Below, one piece after another: positions 26,340-37,499 of a stretch of DNA of 64,000 nucleotides. The notes beneath the pieces are model-generated. The model made no database searches. It was not told where the DNA came from and saw only the letters and a program-made list of their open reading frames with translations. Origin of the DNA: Lycorma delicatula (Eukaryota; Arthropoda; Insecta; Hemiptera; Fulgoridae); NCBI RefSeq assembly GCF_047948215.1, contig NC_134455.1, forward strand, positions 163,972,575 through 164,036,574, in the 5' to 3' direction. Positions within the stretch are counted from its first letter, which is position 1. Each line of letters starts with the position of its first letter. A program made the translations under genes and the position numbers.

Positions 26340-26728
26340 CGGAGGAACCTCATTTACGGGTGAAGTGTCGGGCTCGCTAACAGGTTCCGCAAAATGTTAT
26401 TGAAAGTGCGTATATGTTCCTGCGTCCTATCGACTATACCTCTTTATCGCCGATCCTCCCCCACGGGGGCCAGACCTGCGGATTAAGCATTATGCAGCCC
26501 CGGGGGGTTCCATTGAGCTCAGGGCATCCAGAGTCCTCGTGCATCATTGCCGCCGCCCATCCCCGTAAACGTGGACGAACGGCGGCTTAGCAGGGGGTTG
26601 TCCTTTCCTCCTCGCTCGCCGGTCCTTTTCTTCACCTGGAACCCAGGACTTAATCTAGCTATTTACATCTTTCCAGATGTTTGGCTGCTCCTTCCGATTT
26701 AGACTTCATTCCATCACCTGGAATCATC
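26340..26728 (-). other. 3' untranslated region and A-rich tail of an R1-like LINE fragment
   Basis: This GC-rich stretch follows the ORF2 stop at 26729-26731 and ends on the minus strand in an A-rich tail (AAAACAAAAAATAAAAATAA, about 26310-26335). The abrupt drop to AT-rich DNA at about 26340 marks the 3' end of the insertion. Confidence 0.65.
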
Positions 26729-27118
26729 CTACTTTTTCTTTAAAACTTCGGTGACGAACTTGGTAACGGTCTCCCATTTAGATGGGCCTCTTATCATGAA
26801 CTCAGAACAGTTTTCAGGGGTAAACTCCTCCAGTTTGTGTCGTCTGCTGGGTTGGGCCCATCTGCAACACCCGAAAAAGATGTATTCGGGTGTTTCAATC
26901 TTCCTGCGGTATGAGCACTCCGGTGTTCCGTTTTTATGGAACCTAAAGAGGTAAGCGGCAAAATCACCGTGGTCCTAAAGAAACTGAGAAAGGTAGAAAT
27001 CCACCTCTCCATTCCCCTTCCGGACCCACGGCTCCACCTTTGGAATGATTCGCCTGGTCCACGCAGCTTGTTGTGTGGGTGCTTCCTCCCCCTCTTCCTG
27101 CCACTCGACAATGACTAG
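26729..27118 (-). pseudogene. R1-like LINE fragment, C-terminal end of ORF2 with zinc-finger-like motif
   Basis: One minus-strand frame, with a single internal stop, reads AYLFRFHKNGTPECSYRRK, IETPEYIFFGCCRWAQPS, then LEEFTPENCSEFMIRGPSKW and ETVTKFVTEVLKKK before a stop at 26729-26731. R1-type and related LINEs end in a C-x2-C ... H-x4-C segment near the C terminus, probably used for RNA or DNA binding. Here the second Cys is Arg (CSYRR) and the His of the PEH pattern is Tyr (PEY), so the zinc site is lost. The fragment is 5'-truncated at about 27118, where AT-rich DNA resumes. Frames in other phases across this region are shadows. Confidence 0.85.
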
Positions 27119-27119
27119 C

Positions 27120-30100
27120 CATTACCGTAATATTATAAGTATTACTACCGGTATATATAAAATACGTTAGGTATTACTTTAGTTATAAAGCCGGAGAATA
27201 TACATAATTAGATAATATTCATTCCAAAGAATAACTCAAAGTTAATTTTTTCTGTAGATTTCAGAAAATTGTTTGCATGCCAAATAAATACTTAGCGTTT
27301 TAAAACAATATGACAGAAAGTGAAATTTAAGCCTACTCTTTTAAATCGTGCCTTTTTTATGATTTTTTAAGGCAAATATGCAGATGGTTATTATTGTTAG
27401 AGATAAACAAGAAATTTTTAATTATTATTTTACACAATTCTTTTGCCCGAATTTATTGAATTCTGATTACCACTAGCGTACTTTTATCACCGTCTCAGAT
27501 GTATCTTTCTTGTTAAGTTGCAATAATTTTAACCTTTGACTTTTATATTTAACATTTAGGATGCGGTTTATGATGCTATTTAATATGAATTTATGGATCA
27601 CTCTTTCTATTCTTAAGGTAAATTTTTTTTATAAAATAAAAAATATTAAATATTATATGGGTCAATGAAGACAAAAAAAATTTACCATTTGCTTTTTTTA
27701 GGCCCTTTTTTTTAATTACAGATTTAGGTATAATCATAGTATTACTTCTAACTATTACTATTTTCTTGTATTGTTCTTTCTCTTCGATTTTGTCTTTAAA
27801 ATTTTAACATTAGAACCACATTACTTCTGCCCATTCAATAATTTTATTATCTATTTCGTATTATTTACTCGTACTAATAATTATTACTGGCTGAAAAAAT
27901 AATTATTACTTACTGAACTGTTTATAAATATTAAATTGTTTATAAATTTGAGGAACGCATAAGAAACCACCGGAACTCTAATAACTAAAAGGTTGACTGG
28001 ATAAATTTAATTTAAATAACAAAACCTCTTGATTTTAAGTAAATTGTGGTTGTGTTAAGCATCATTAGTTATGAGGTTAAAACAGTGGTTACTCTTCTGC
28101 AGGAACATTAACCAGTAATTAACTAAAGAAAACAGCTACTAATCGCTGGAAATAAAAACTCCTTTAATTAGAACAAAAAAATTTTGATTTTACTGGAATT
28201 TAAGAAGTATTTAATTAAGTTATTATTTGTGGTTCACCATCTTACACCAGTATTGATAGATAGTGACAAATGAAAACAAATGGTAAATAAATTAAATGTT
28301 TATACAGTATAGAAAAAATAAATTAACAGGTTACTAATTTCACTTATTGTACTTCAGATAAAATGATTTCTCTGTTTTGATATATTATACATATTTTTAT
28401 TGGAATTTCTGCAAGGGTTTTCCCTTTTATTTTATTTTTTATTTTTTGACACATTATACATTTTTTTATAAAACTATTAAACCTAACCGGGATTTATCCT
28501 ACCGGGATTTCGGTGTTATAGTATAATGTTACTTATTAACACATTTGCTCGACATTTTTCAATCGTTGTATAGAATTTTATAGGCTGCATTTTGAGTACT
28601 TTGTATTCCTATTCATAGATTTCACACTTATGCGTAAAACGTTTTTAAGTGTTTTGAAAAATGAAAATAAAATTCATTATAAATACAAATGAACTGTTGA
28701 TTTATCTGTAGAATCATTCTATAAAAATAGGTGAATAGTTAAATAAAAAAAGGTACACTGAAATAAGGTCCATTTCTTGAAAGGTATAAGAGATGGGCCT
28801 GAGAAGAAAGGTACAAGAGACGGCATATTTAATCTTTTTATCCTAGAATAACAACCATAAAATTGATTATTATTATTATTAATGTTTAAAACGATCATTA
28901 TCATCTTTCCTAATAAACAATTTTATAAATTTTCTAATAATTAGATGAGTCGGAAAACTACCTTCTATGTTATCAGAGTAACAACCAGACATTTATTTTC
29001 CTATTTTAGTAACCTAACATAGCCAACCTATGAAACATGTAGCTATTACTAGTTTCCGTTGTGGTATCTCTATATGACCTATCTCATTCCTTTACGACCT
29101 GCTTCTTTAGTCTATGAGGCTCTAGTATTATTTTAACAAAATGCTATTTTAATTCTAGTAAAATATAAATTACAGCAAATTAATTAGCGAGTTATAATTA
29201 TTGTTCAATTTCGACTATTTAATCTATAATTCAGTAATTTAAATTTTTTAACTCTAATCCTTTTTTGCTATCACATTAACTAGCTTTTACGCATTCTTTA
29301 GAAACGTGCTACTAACATTATTTTCTTAGAAAATTCTTTTTCACTTGTTTCTAAAAACTAAAAACTGCAAAATTACCTGCCCATTAATATTCTTACATCC
29401 TGTAACACTAATTTTAAAAACCTCTACTGATTTCCTTTCAGGTTTCTTACTGTCCATGTTACTTTATTATAAAGGGCAACAATTTTCAAAATTTTTCTAA
29501 TTTTTAAATTTACTTATGATAATATAACTTATTTTCTGTAATACAGCCTTCATTTTTTAAGCGTCTTTCTTATACATCTTCATTAATTCGTCTAGTTCTT
29601 GGTAATTCTTAGACCTATTCTTGAAACTAGTAATACCATTTGCTCTTCTTTTAAAGACTACATACCTCTTCTTCTTTAAGAAAGCTTTTTTAGTCTTTAC
29701 TTGTAAAAATTCTTTTATTCATAAAATATTTATTGAACTGAGATTCTTAAAAGATACTCTGTGGATTACATTAAAAATTAATGGGAATTTTATTTTTAAA
29801 AATATCGAAATTAATAAAAAAATAAATATGGCTATTGAAAATATTTAAAGTATGTTTACAAATTAAAACTGTTCAGTAACTGTTGTTATTATATTAGTAT
29901 ACAAATATATTATAAAAATGATGTCCGTAATAATAAAACTTAATAAAGATTGAGGCATATTGGAAGATATTAGAGCAGAAAAATCTTAGGAAGGTGATGA
30001 AAAAGAGGAAAACACCTTGTTTATAACAATTACTTTATAGGAATACTTTAAAGAAGAAAACCACTGAAGAAAAAGGGAAAGAGAAAGAACACTTATATTC

Positions 30101-30230
30101 CTCGCAACAACAAAAAAAGAAATTATACTGAAATATTGGAAGATATTCAGAAACAAAAATGATCTTTTTGAACACGTGTAATTTGTCACAATTTTGGTTA
30201 TTATACGATGAGGTATTATGACAAGTAGAT
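27120..30230. other. AT-rich intergenic DNA, no gene seen
   Basis: Open frames at 28719-28904, 29621-29848 and 29986-30238 are AT-rich, have no recognisable motif and I do not support them as genes. Confidence 0.55.
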
Positions 30231-30234
30231 CCTG

Positions 30235-30405
30235 TCACCAGACAGGCTCCATGTTGATTGAGACCGGGCTGTTGATGACAGCCCGGTGGAAATTGGTAGC
30301 GTATGAAAAGATGCCATGCGTGACCGAGATTCCAACCTGAGACTCAGGTTCCCAGGAACCTTCAACCCGGGATTCCCAGTTTCTGTGGCCTGTCTGTCAA
30401 CACAA
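30235..30405 (-). repeat. Degenerate tRNA-derived SINE copy with extra inverted repeats
   Basis: The part at 30281-30340 (AGCCCGGTGGAAATTGGTAGC onward) matches the SINE at 30531-30640. The part at 30315-30375 carries decayed B-box sequence on the minus strand. Immediately upstream ACCGGGCT (30263-30270) and AGCCCGGT (30280-30287) form an 8-bp stem with a 9-base loop, and GACAGGC/GCCTGTC lie near 30241 and 30390. The head (GCCGGC) is missing, so this copy is rearranged. Confidence 0.55.
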
Positions 30406-30530
30406 TAGTTTTACGAATAAGTAGAATTTAAAGAAAAAAATTCAGTACAATATAGAAATATTAATTATTTTATATTTTATCACTATTTTTTTTCTTATGA
30501 AAGAGCGAGTATCAACAGCTATGGTCATTA

Positions 30531-30640
30531 GCCCGGTGGAAATTGTAGCGTATGAAAAGATGCCATGTCTGACCGGGATTACAACCTGGGACCTCGGCAC
30601 GAAATGCTGAGACGCTGCCTACTCAGCCACGTAGGTCGGC
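30531..30640 (-). repeat. tRNA-derived SINE copy, partial
   Basis: On the minus strand it begins with GCCGACCTACGTGGCTGAG, an A-box-like start, and has CCCAGGTTGTAATCCCGGTC in the B-box position, where the consensus would be GGGTTCGAATCCCGG. It matches the better copies at 32297-32450 and 57444-57627 in layout. I could not define a secure target duplication. Confidence 0.65.
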
Positions 30641-30644
30641 ATAA

Positions 30645-31525
30645 TTAATACTATTTTCTTCATTTTAATTATTTATAAACGTTTTTTGCAATTTAAGTAG
30701 TATTAGCCTAGAAAATGTAATTATTTTGAACCAATATATTTTTTCTTAGTTTTACTTGTTTAATAGATCACATTTCCAGCTATTGTACAAACGGCTCAAT
30801 AAAATGAAATATGTAATATTCATCTTCCAATTTTTTTTTTTTTAATTTCTAAGTTTATATTATATTACTATACTAGCTATCACTATACTAATGATAGCTT
30901 TTCATTTCACGCTCTTTTTAGTGCTTTCTCATATTTAAAAGCTATCCAACAAAATTAGTTAGTGTGAGTACTTATATTTATTAGTGCTGAACGACATAAC
31001 ATACTTCTCCATTTTCTCTATAATAATGCATTAAACAATATAAATATATATATGTAACTATGTGAGTGTATGTGTTATCAATTATGTATTAATTGACATT
31101 AAACTTAAATTACGCTTAATTAATAACGTAAAATTTATGAGCAGACAATTTCTACTTATATTAATATTAAACTGTTACGTTGTGTTAAAAAAGAATGTAA
31201 ATTCATTCAACTGTCAGTGCACTGTGAATACTTTGTAGTCGATTCCAGTACAACATATTTCAGACATTCTTATTTTGATAGCTATAGAAATGTGAACACA
31301 TTTAATTTGAAGTTTTATAAAGTGCAATAATTCATCAAAACTTCTGTTCAGAGATGCCCCAACGTGACACAGTAACGTTATGTGACTGAAACACAAACCA
31401 CGTCTAAATTTATTACTTGATATTTCGAAACGAGTTATATGCTATTCAATTACCCGGGCTGTAGCATGCATTGAAACATAAAAATATTCCTCAATCTACA
31501 TAGATATTTTTGTGTACCATCTATC
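30645..31525. other. AT-rich intergenic DNA, no gene seen
   Basis: Open frame 31214-31396 on the minus strand has no recognisable motif. No other structure was noted. Confidence 0.55.
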
Positions 31526-31531
31526 AGTTTT

Positions 31532-32090
31532 CCCATTTTAACTAGTTTCGGCGTAACGTCTGTACATACGTACATACGTACAGACGTATAATTAAAAAAT
31601 GATTAGCCGTAGGATGTTGCAATTTTGGATTTAGTATTGTTGTAACATCTAGTTGTGCACCTCCCCTTTTAATTGCAATCAACTGGCCAAAAGCGTCCAA
31701 AAAAGCCCAAAATCCAAAAAAAAAAATTGGATTTTGGACTTTTCTTAACTGCAGTAATGAGCTCTCATTGAGAGCTTTTCAACAATATATCATAAGTGAT
31801 ACTTATTTTCATTAGTTCCAGAGTTATAGCCAAATAAAATTTGAATTAATGAAATATTTGGACTTACAAGGGGAAGGCACATCGGTTGGATCCGACTTCA
31901 TCTCCTTTTTTTACTTCTTTTTTAATTTAAATATATTGATTTATAATAATCATTAACCTCTGATTGAAAAAAAAATACAATAAATAATAATAATAAAATG
32001 AAAAATATCAGAAGTCATTGAAATAAAATGTTATGTAGTCATTTAAAAAAAAATGTGCATATGTAATTTAATAGGCGTACAAGGAAGTCA
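31532..32090 (+). repeat. Interspersed repeat, copy 2
   Basis: This is the inverted counterpart of 4230-4830. It shares ATACGTACATACGTACAGACG near 31565-31586, a stretch over AGTTGTGCACCTCCCC, an ATTAGTTCCAGAGTTATAGCC block and GGGGAAGGCACATCGG. The distal end carries GGCGTACAAGGAAGTCATG near 32071-32089, the same terminal motif as 3159-3175. The outer 75 bp at the proximal end is missing. It contains no coding relic, unlike copy 1. Confidence 0.8.
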
Positions 32091-32296
32091 TGTGATGTCC
32101 ACATCAGATTTTTTAAATATTTATAATTATTTATCGTTGAAAATAAATTATAAAATTGGTTCATTTAGTGCAACCTATATTTTTTTTTTTTTTTTTTTTT
32201 AATTTCTTAAATGACAGCTCTCATTATTCTGATTCATTATATTTTTCTTAAATAATTTAATTTTTTTTTCTCATTTGCTTTTAATTACATTTCGTA

Positions 32297-32450
32297 TTTT
32301 TTTTTTAACCTCCGGGACCACCGTTAGGTATTGCTTTAGAGGATGAGAAGAATGACAATAGCGTTGAAAATACCATGCCCGATCGGGATTGGAACTCGGG
32401 ACCTCCGAATGAAAGGCCGAGATGCTACCACTCGCGCCACGGATGCCGGC
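32297..32450 (-). repeat. tRNA-derived SINE with target-site duplication
   Basis: On the minus strand it starts GCCGGCATCCGTGGCGCGAG with an A-box-like TGGCGCGAGTGG, then has GAGTTCCAATCCCGATC in the B-box position (one base off the classic box), and ends in about ten A residues. The flanks carry CATTTCGTA at 32288-32296 and again at 32450-32458, a direct repeat of 8-9 bp placed exactly at both edges, which I read as the target duplication. Transcription would be by RNA polymerase III from the internal boxes, with mobilisation by a LINE in trans. Confidence 0.85.
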
Positions 32451-32464
32451 ATTTCGTAGTTTAT

Positions 32465-34180
32465 TTTAAAATATCTTTTACTTGGCTTCTACCAGTCCAT
32501 CCTTTTACCCTGCAAAAGGAGACACGTTTTAGTTAAATGAAATTATTTTACTAGTCGTTCACAGAAGACCACACGAACCTGTTATAGCTAGTTCCTGAAA
32601 ATCGGATGTTCTTTTCATGATTGTAATTGAATCCGAGGAGAAAGAGTGGTTGATAACCGTCAGATAATAACTATCTAATTGATAGCTATCCAGACAGACA
32701 AATTTTTATCCCTATATTAAGCCTATAATTATTCAGTTGCAGTCATTTGTGACTTTTCATATGCTGTATTAGGTAATATAGATATATACTACTTGAAAAA
32801 CAGGGTAATCCGTTTATTAACGTTTTATGTAAACACGTGAGTTTATAAGGGATTAGCTACCGGTTGTCAGACAAGATGATCTCTAATCAGTTAATTTACA
32901 TTCACACTAGTGCACTATAGATCCGCTGGTATATTATAGACTGGTGCTGTTGATTACTGCCTGAATATCACGAGTGATATGACGGATATACAGGGGATTT
33001 GATAAAATCGAAATGATAGGCAATTTATTTTTTTTTTCAAGACGAAAAATAAAAATTGGTTTGAAATATGTAGTAAAGTATCGAATTTAATATATTAAAA
33101 ACAGAATCCCAAAAATACAAATTTTATAAGTATAAACTATAATTAATGAATAACTAAACTATAACTTACATATTTTATAAATTTTGTAGTAATCTTATGT
33201 TAAAATTTTTATAATCTTATATTTTTTTATAGTTATTTTATTTTTTATAGTTTAATTTTCATATGTTAAATGTTTTTTTTTCATTGGTTTATATCATAAT
33301 TTTGTAAACTGGTTGTTTTTACCTTAAGAATTATAATATAAAATATTTGTGATTTGGGTATTTGTTACTACTATTTGCGTTGTAACTTATTTGTGTCTGA
33401 ATATTATATATATAAAACATTAAAATTTTAAATTATTTTTGAAAATCATTAATTTGTTTATAAAAGCGATGTAATTTAAATTTTAATGGATATTTAAAAA
33501 TAATCCTTGAGATTGGTATCAAGAAAAAGGAAAAGAAACTAACACATATTTTTTTAAATAACAAAATTTAAAAAAAAAGTTAAGACAAAAATTATGTTAT
33601 AAAAATTATAACTTTTAATTTTCATGCAAGTGGTTTCAAGGTCTTATAAACTCGCACACTTAATTCATTGCCTTCTTGAAGAAAACTCAGCTAATTTAAA
33701 ATTTCATTTCCCTAAGAAAAAAAATATGGAACAACTAAATCAGTGTTACTTGTCAATATGAAAGAAAATAATCCAAATTAATGACTAAAGACATTTTATT
33801 AAAAAAGAAAAAATCACTTAACAATTGGTTTTAGAAGCTATTAAACAAATACATGTTTATAAATATTCCAGTTCTTTTCTTTTCATTACAAATTTCTATA
33901 GAAAAAAATCGGTAACAAGAAAAATCTTTTTTTTATATTTGAATCGACACTGGCAAAATAAAATACCGAAACAGGTTTCTGTATTATTAAAACACTTGGC
34001 AGGGAATCTATTTTTAATATATTATCTAACAAACTTAACGGAAAATTCTATTTGTAATTCCAACCAATAACATATTACTGTCCGATCTTTGAATACTGAT
34101 TCTAAAGTTGTCATTAATTTTACTTGAATTTCTATTTCCTGCTGTTTCAGAACTTTATAAAGTAATATAAATATACAGAG
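32465..34180. other. AT-rich intergenic DNA, no gene seen
   Basis: Very AT-rich, especially 33000-33800. The open frame at 33825-34070 has low-complexity composition and no motif. Confidence 0.55.
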
Positions 34181-34435
34181 TGATTTATTTATTTATTCCG
34201 GTTTACCGGAATATGCAGATACTTTGGCAGCTCATTCCACGTGTAAAATTTAAAAAAGTAATATAAACATAGGTCCGGAAATATTTCGTTAATGAGTTAC
34301 GGCTGGCGAAAAATTTCGCCCAGATTTCATCTCCTCCAGTGATATGAAGCCACACAAAAATTCTTGGAGGCAAAAATGTAAGCTAATTTGATGGTTTCGT
34401 TTAAAATTTTACCTAAAAAATTGGGGGAAAAATGA
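34181..34435. other. Repeat-like block of unknown class
   Basis: The block starts at CAGAGTGATTTATTTATTTA with a small palindrome CCGGTTTACCGG near 34199-34210, and includes TTACGGCTGGCGAAAAATTTCGCC with a GGCGAAA...TTTCGCC hairpin near 34304-34321. Composition and hairpins suggest an old transposon end. I could not classify it. Confidence 0.35.
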
Positions 34436-35118
34436 TTTTTTTTTTGTTTGTTTGTAGGCGAAAAACGCCTGGGCGTTATCATCGCCCGTTATTTTATTAA
34501 TAAAAGGGTAAAATAATTCCAAAATAATAAAACTTTTAAGGTGTAAAATTAATATTAATCATATAATAAAAATTAATTAAACAAAAATCAAGAAAGTTAA
34601 ATAAAACTCAAAACTAATATCGCAGACGAAGTCTTTAAAATATAAAAGTTAAAATAATAGAATAAAGAAACTATATAAAACTTACCTAATTCCGATGAGT
34701 TGTGCAAAAGGCTCCCTCTCGGATAATAAAATTAAAGACATAGAACCAAAAAAATCAAAATTGAAAGTAAAGGTTAAAAATTATCAAAAACTCTTCTAGC
34801 ATTAAAATATATATGATAATATTAATTTTTTTGCAGTATCCTGGTACTATGCAAAAACAGAAACATCCGGTCCAAAATTTCGTTATTATTGTACAAGATA
34901 CCATGGATGTTTCTAGGTAGATTAAACTTACGACGTAACGCCGCATAACATATGCAGTCCACGAGAAGGTGGTGCAGAGTCATGCGTCAGTTGCATCGTG
35001 TGCATCATAGGGGTGGGACTCCTCCTGACATTAGATATTCGTGTGTGATCCTCGTATGTCCTATCCGTAAACGGCAGAGGACCACTTCCTCACGACGAGT
35101 TTTTCTGCAAGAGGAGCA
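34436..35118 (-). pseudogene. Jockey-like LINE 3' piece: ORF2 C-terminus, 3' UTR and A-rich tail
   Basis: Read on the minus strand from 35118, one frame gives RREEVVLCRLRIGHTRITHE and YLMSGGVPPL, then a stop, CTRCN, a stop, RMTLHHLLVDC and ALRRKFNLPRNIHGIL, ending at a stop at 34822-34824. The spacing C-x2-C ... H-x4/5-C with L-C-R-L-R-I-G-H-T just before it is the usual C-terminal segment of Jockey-clade ORF2. The 3' untranslated region runs to about 34455 and ends in TTTTTCGCC, CAAACAAAC and about ten A residues (T-run at 34436-34445 on the plus strand). It abuts, head to head, a Jockey-like endonuclease-RT piece at 35119. Confidence 0.85.
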
Positions 35119-36503
35119 CCATGGCAACACTGAATCTGCTAAATAATGGATCTCACACATTCATGTCTTTATCATCTGGTATTATGTCTAACATCGATCT
35201 TTCCATATGCTCACCAAATTTACTCCCTCATCTCGATTGGTCTGTTTGTGAAGACTTTCACGGCAGTGACCACAAAAAAATTATTATTGGTTTCGGTGTG
35301 GACCACGAGATTAAGAGAAGGCCACGGAGGTGGATTGTTGAAAGGGCAGATTGGGATGGATATCATAAAGCCTTCCAATCACAGTATGACAACGGTGCGA
35401 ACATCCTTGAGCAATGTTCCTCTTTTACGTCCATGATACTTGAAACTGCCAGCAGATATATCCCACAAACATCGGGTAATCCTAAACGTCCTTCCGTTCC
35501 ATGGTGGAATGATGATTGCAAATGCGTTATTAAGAATTGACGGCGGGCACTACGCAAATTCAATAATAGACCTACAACTGAACATCTAAATTTGTACCGC
35601 AGGGCTAGAGGGGTATGCCGTCGGGCCTTCTTGAACGCTAAGAGGAATTCATGGACGAAATATGTGAACACCATCTCACGTACTACTCCCACGTCCACTG
35701 TATAGAGAAAAATTCATCAAATTTTCAGATCGCCAAGACAATCTATTCTCGGTCTCATCGATGAAGCAGAACTCCTTTCATCATCTTCGGCTGTAGCAAA
35801 TACTTTAGCAAAATCTTTCCGCTCGGTGTCTCTCACTTCATCAAATAGTAACGACTTTCAGAGGTACAAGCACAGATAGAAATATTGGCGTTAAACATTG
35901 GTGATTCGGTTGGTGATTTGAATACTCCATTCTTATTTAAAGAATTGTTGCACGCACTTAAGAACTCACGTGACGCTTCCCCTGGATCAGACAACGTTCG
36001 CCTTTGTATGCTTTCACACCTTCCAAACTCAGCACTACAACATCTTTTGAATATTTAGAATGGTTTATTCCCCGAACAAATCTTTCCACCCAGCTGGTCA
36101 GAGACATTTATTATACCACTACTAAAGCCTGTTAAAGACAAAGCCGATCCCTCAAGCTACCGCCCTATTTCTTTAACAAGCGTGTTGTGTAAAATAATGG
36201 AGAGAATGGTAAACCGCAGGGTTACATGGTACTTGGAGAAACATGGCTTTCTTTCTTCGGAACAATGTGGTTTCCGACAAGGACGATCTTCCATTGACCA
36301 TTTAGTATCAATGGAAACAGCCATACAAAACGCCTTCCTGTACCGCTAACACCTCGTTGCTATCTTCTTCGATGTAAAAAAAGGCGTAAGACACAGCCTG
36401 GCAACGTGGTATTCTTAACATCCTCAATAGATGGGGAATCAAGGGCAATATGCTTGCTTTTATTCGGGGATTCTTAAATCACTGAACGTTTCGTGTTCGT
36501 GTA
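35119..36503 (+). pseudogene. Jockey-like LINE inverted piece: endonuclease C-half and reverse transcriptase N-half
   Basis: The plus strand starts inside the endonuclease domain (ATLNLLNNGSHTFMSLSSG, MSNIDLSICSP with the conserved Asp, and GSDHKKIIIGF with the catalytic D-H). It continues through a linker PWWNDDCKCVIKN to a stop, then enters RT: SPGSDNVRLCMLSHLPNSA, YRPISLTSVLCKIMERMVNR, CGFRQGRSSIDHLVSME and VAIFFDV (motif A Asp). It ends after a frame change at FIRGFLNH and FRVRV. There are stops near 35538, 35703 and 36057 and frameshifts near 35866 and 36380. The piece stops within RT at about 36500, exactly where an opposed R1-like piece begins. Its 5' edge meets the minus-strand Jockey piece at 35118/35119. 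Confidence 0.88.
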
Positions 36504-37490
36504 TAATAGAGTATCCAGGGACACCTGGCAAGTTGCCACAGATGTTAAAGTGTGGTCTCGACCATCAAACCCGCATCGAACACTGAACAGCACGTGCAAT
36601 GGCTTTGGCCGGCAACATGACTTCGCGACCTGCCAGGGACTGCGCTGCAACTCGCGCATGGAGTCTTGCTAAAACTTGAGTTTGGCTTCCTTGATGGCAT
36701 GAACATACTCGTTACGGGCCCGCCGGTAGATCCGCAGACGCTCAGAGTTCACGTCGTCGATGATAATCCCCGTTAGGGGGCCACTCAGGTTTCCCGGGTG
36801 GTTCTCTAACCACTTTTCCCGGGTTTACGCTTGCGTCTAATAGGCGGCTCCCCGGAAGCGGTGGTCATGACGGCTCCAGGCATTTTCTGATCAGCGGTCT
36901 GGCCATCGCTGAAGGGTCCATCCATTGGCCGAGGCCGCCGTAGGACACATTATAGCTGCCAGTCTTGATGGCCCGGCCGAATTGCTCAGCCATTTATTCC
37001 ACCTCCTCCCTGTGCTCCATGCGCCATTCAAACGCATCCGCGTTTCGCCTCCGTAAACGATCTCATAGGTTATAAGCCTATGATCGCTCACACTGGCCTC
37101 GGGCCAGACAGTCCAACTACTTGTACTTATGTACTTTGAAAAAAGTGAAGTCGATATTACTTTCTCTCAGTTCGAAAAAGGAAGTTGGCGGTTGTTCTGC
37201 ATCATTAATCAAGTAGAGGTTCCTGACTTCCACGAACTGTTCGAGACTAGCGCCTCTGAGGTCAGTGAGTGGTGAACCCCAGGCGGGAGACTTGGCATCA
37301 GCGTCTAGAGCAACCAGCACTCTGGTGCCCTCGCTGACTAACGTCTTGCGGACTCGCATCTCGCCGACTCTCATCTCGCAGACTGGCATCGTAGACTCTC
37401 CTCGCGGAACTGATTTCAACCGGTCTTCCTTACCTGTCGGAGCGGACCCAACTCGACGCGTGAGAATGATTGTCCGCCCTCACGTTTTCC
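36504..37490 (-). pseudogene. R1-like LINE fragment: endonuclease domain and linker
   Basis: Minus-strand frames give TRVLVALDADAKSPAWGSPL, where LDADAKSP corresponds to the G-D-F/A-N-A-K-S pattern of R1-type endonucleases with the catalytic Asp but Asp in place of the usual Asn. They continue with QFVEVRNLYLINDAEQPPT, ESNIDFTF and VSDHRLITYEIVYGGETR, which carries the terminal D-H pair. A shifted frame later reads RELQRSPWQVAKSCCRPKPL, HVLFSVRCGFDGRDHT and LTSVATCQVSLDTL, the linker before RT. Stops and at least three frame changes are present. The piece is cut within the linker at about 36504, so the RT domain is missing. GC content is high compared with flanks. Confidence 0.85.
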
Positions 37491-37499
37491 CATAAAATT

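Noticed and set aside
26751..27118. Plus-strand and second minus-strand frames over the R1-like C-terminus
   Set aside because: Only one minus-strand phase shows the R1-type motifs. The rest are shadows of GC-rich coding DNA.
34441..34500. CCTGGGCGTTATCATCGCCC hairpin as a stand-alone terminator
   Set aside because: It is the 3' untranslated end of the Jockey-like element next to its A-tail.
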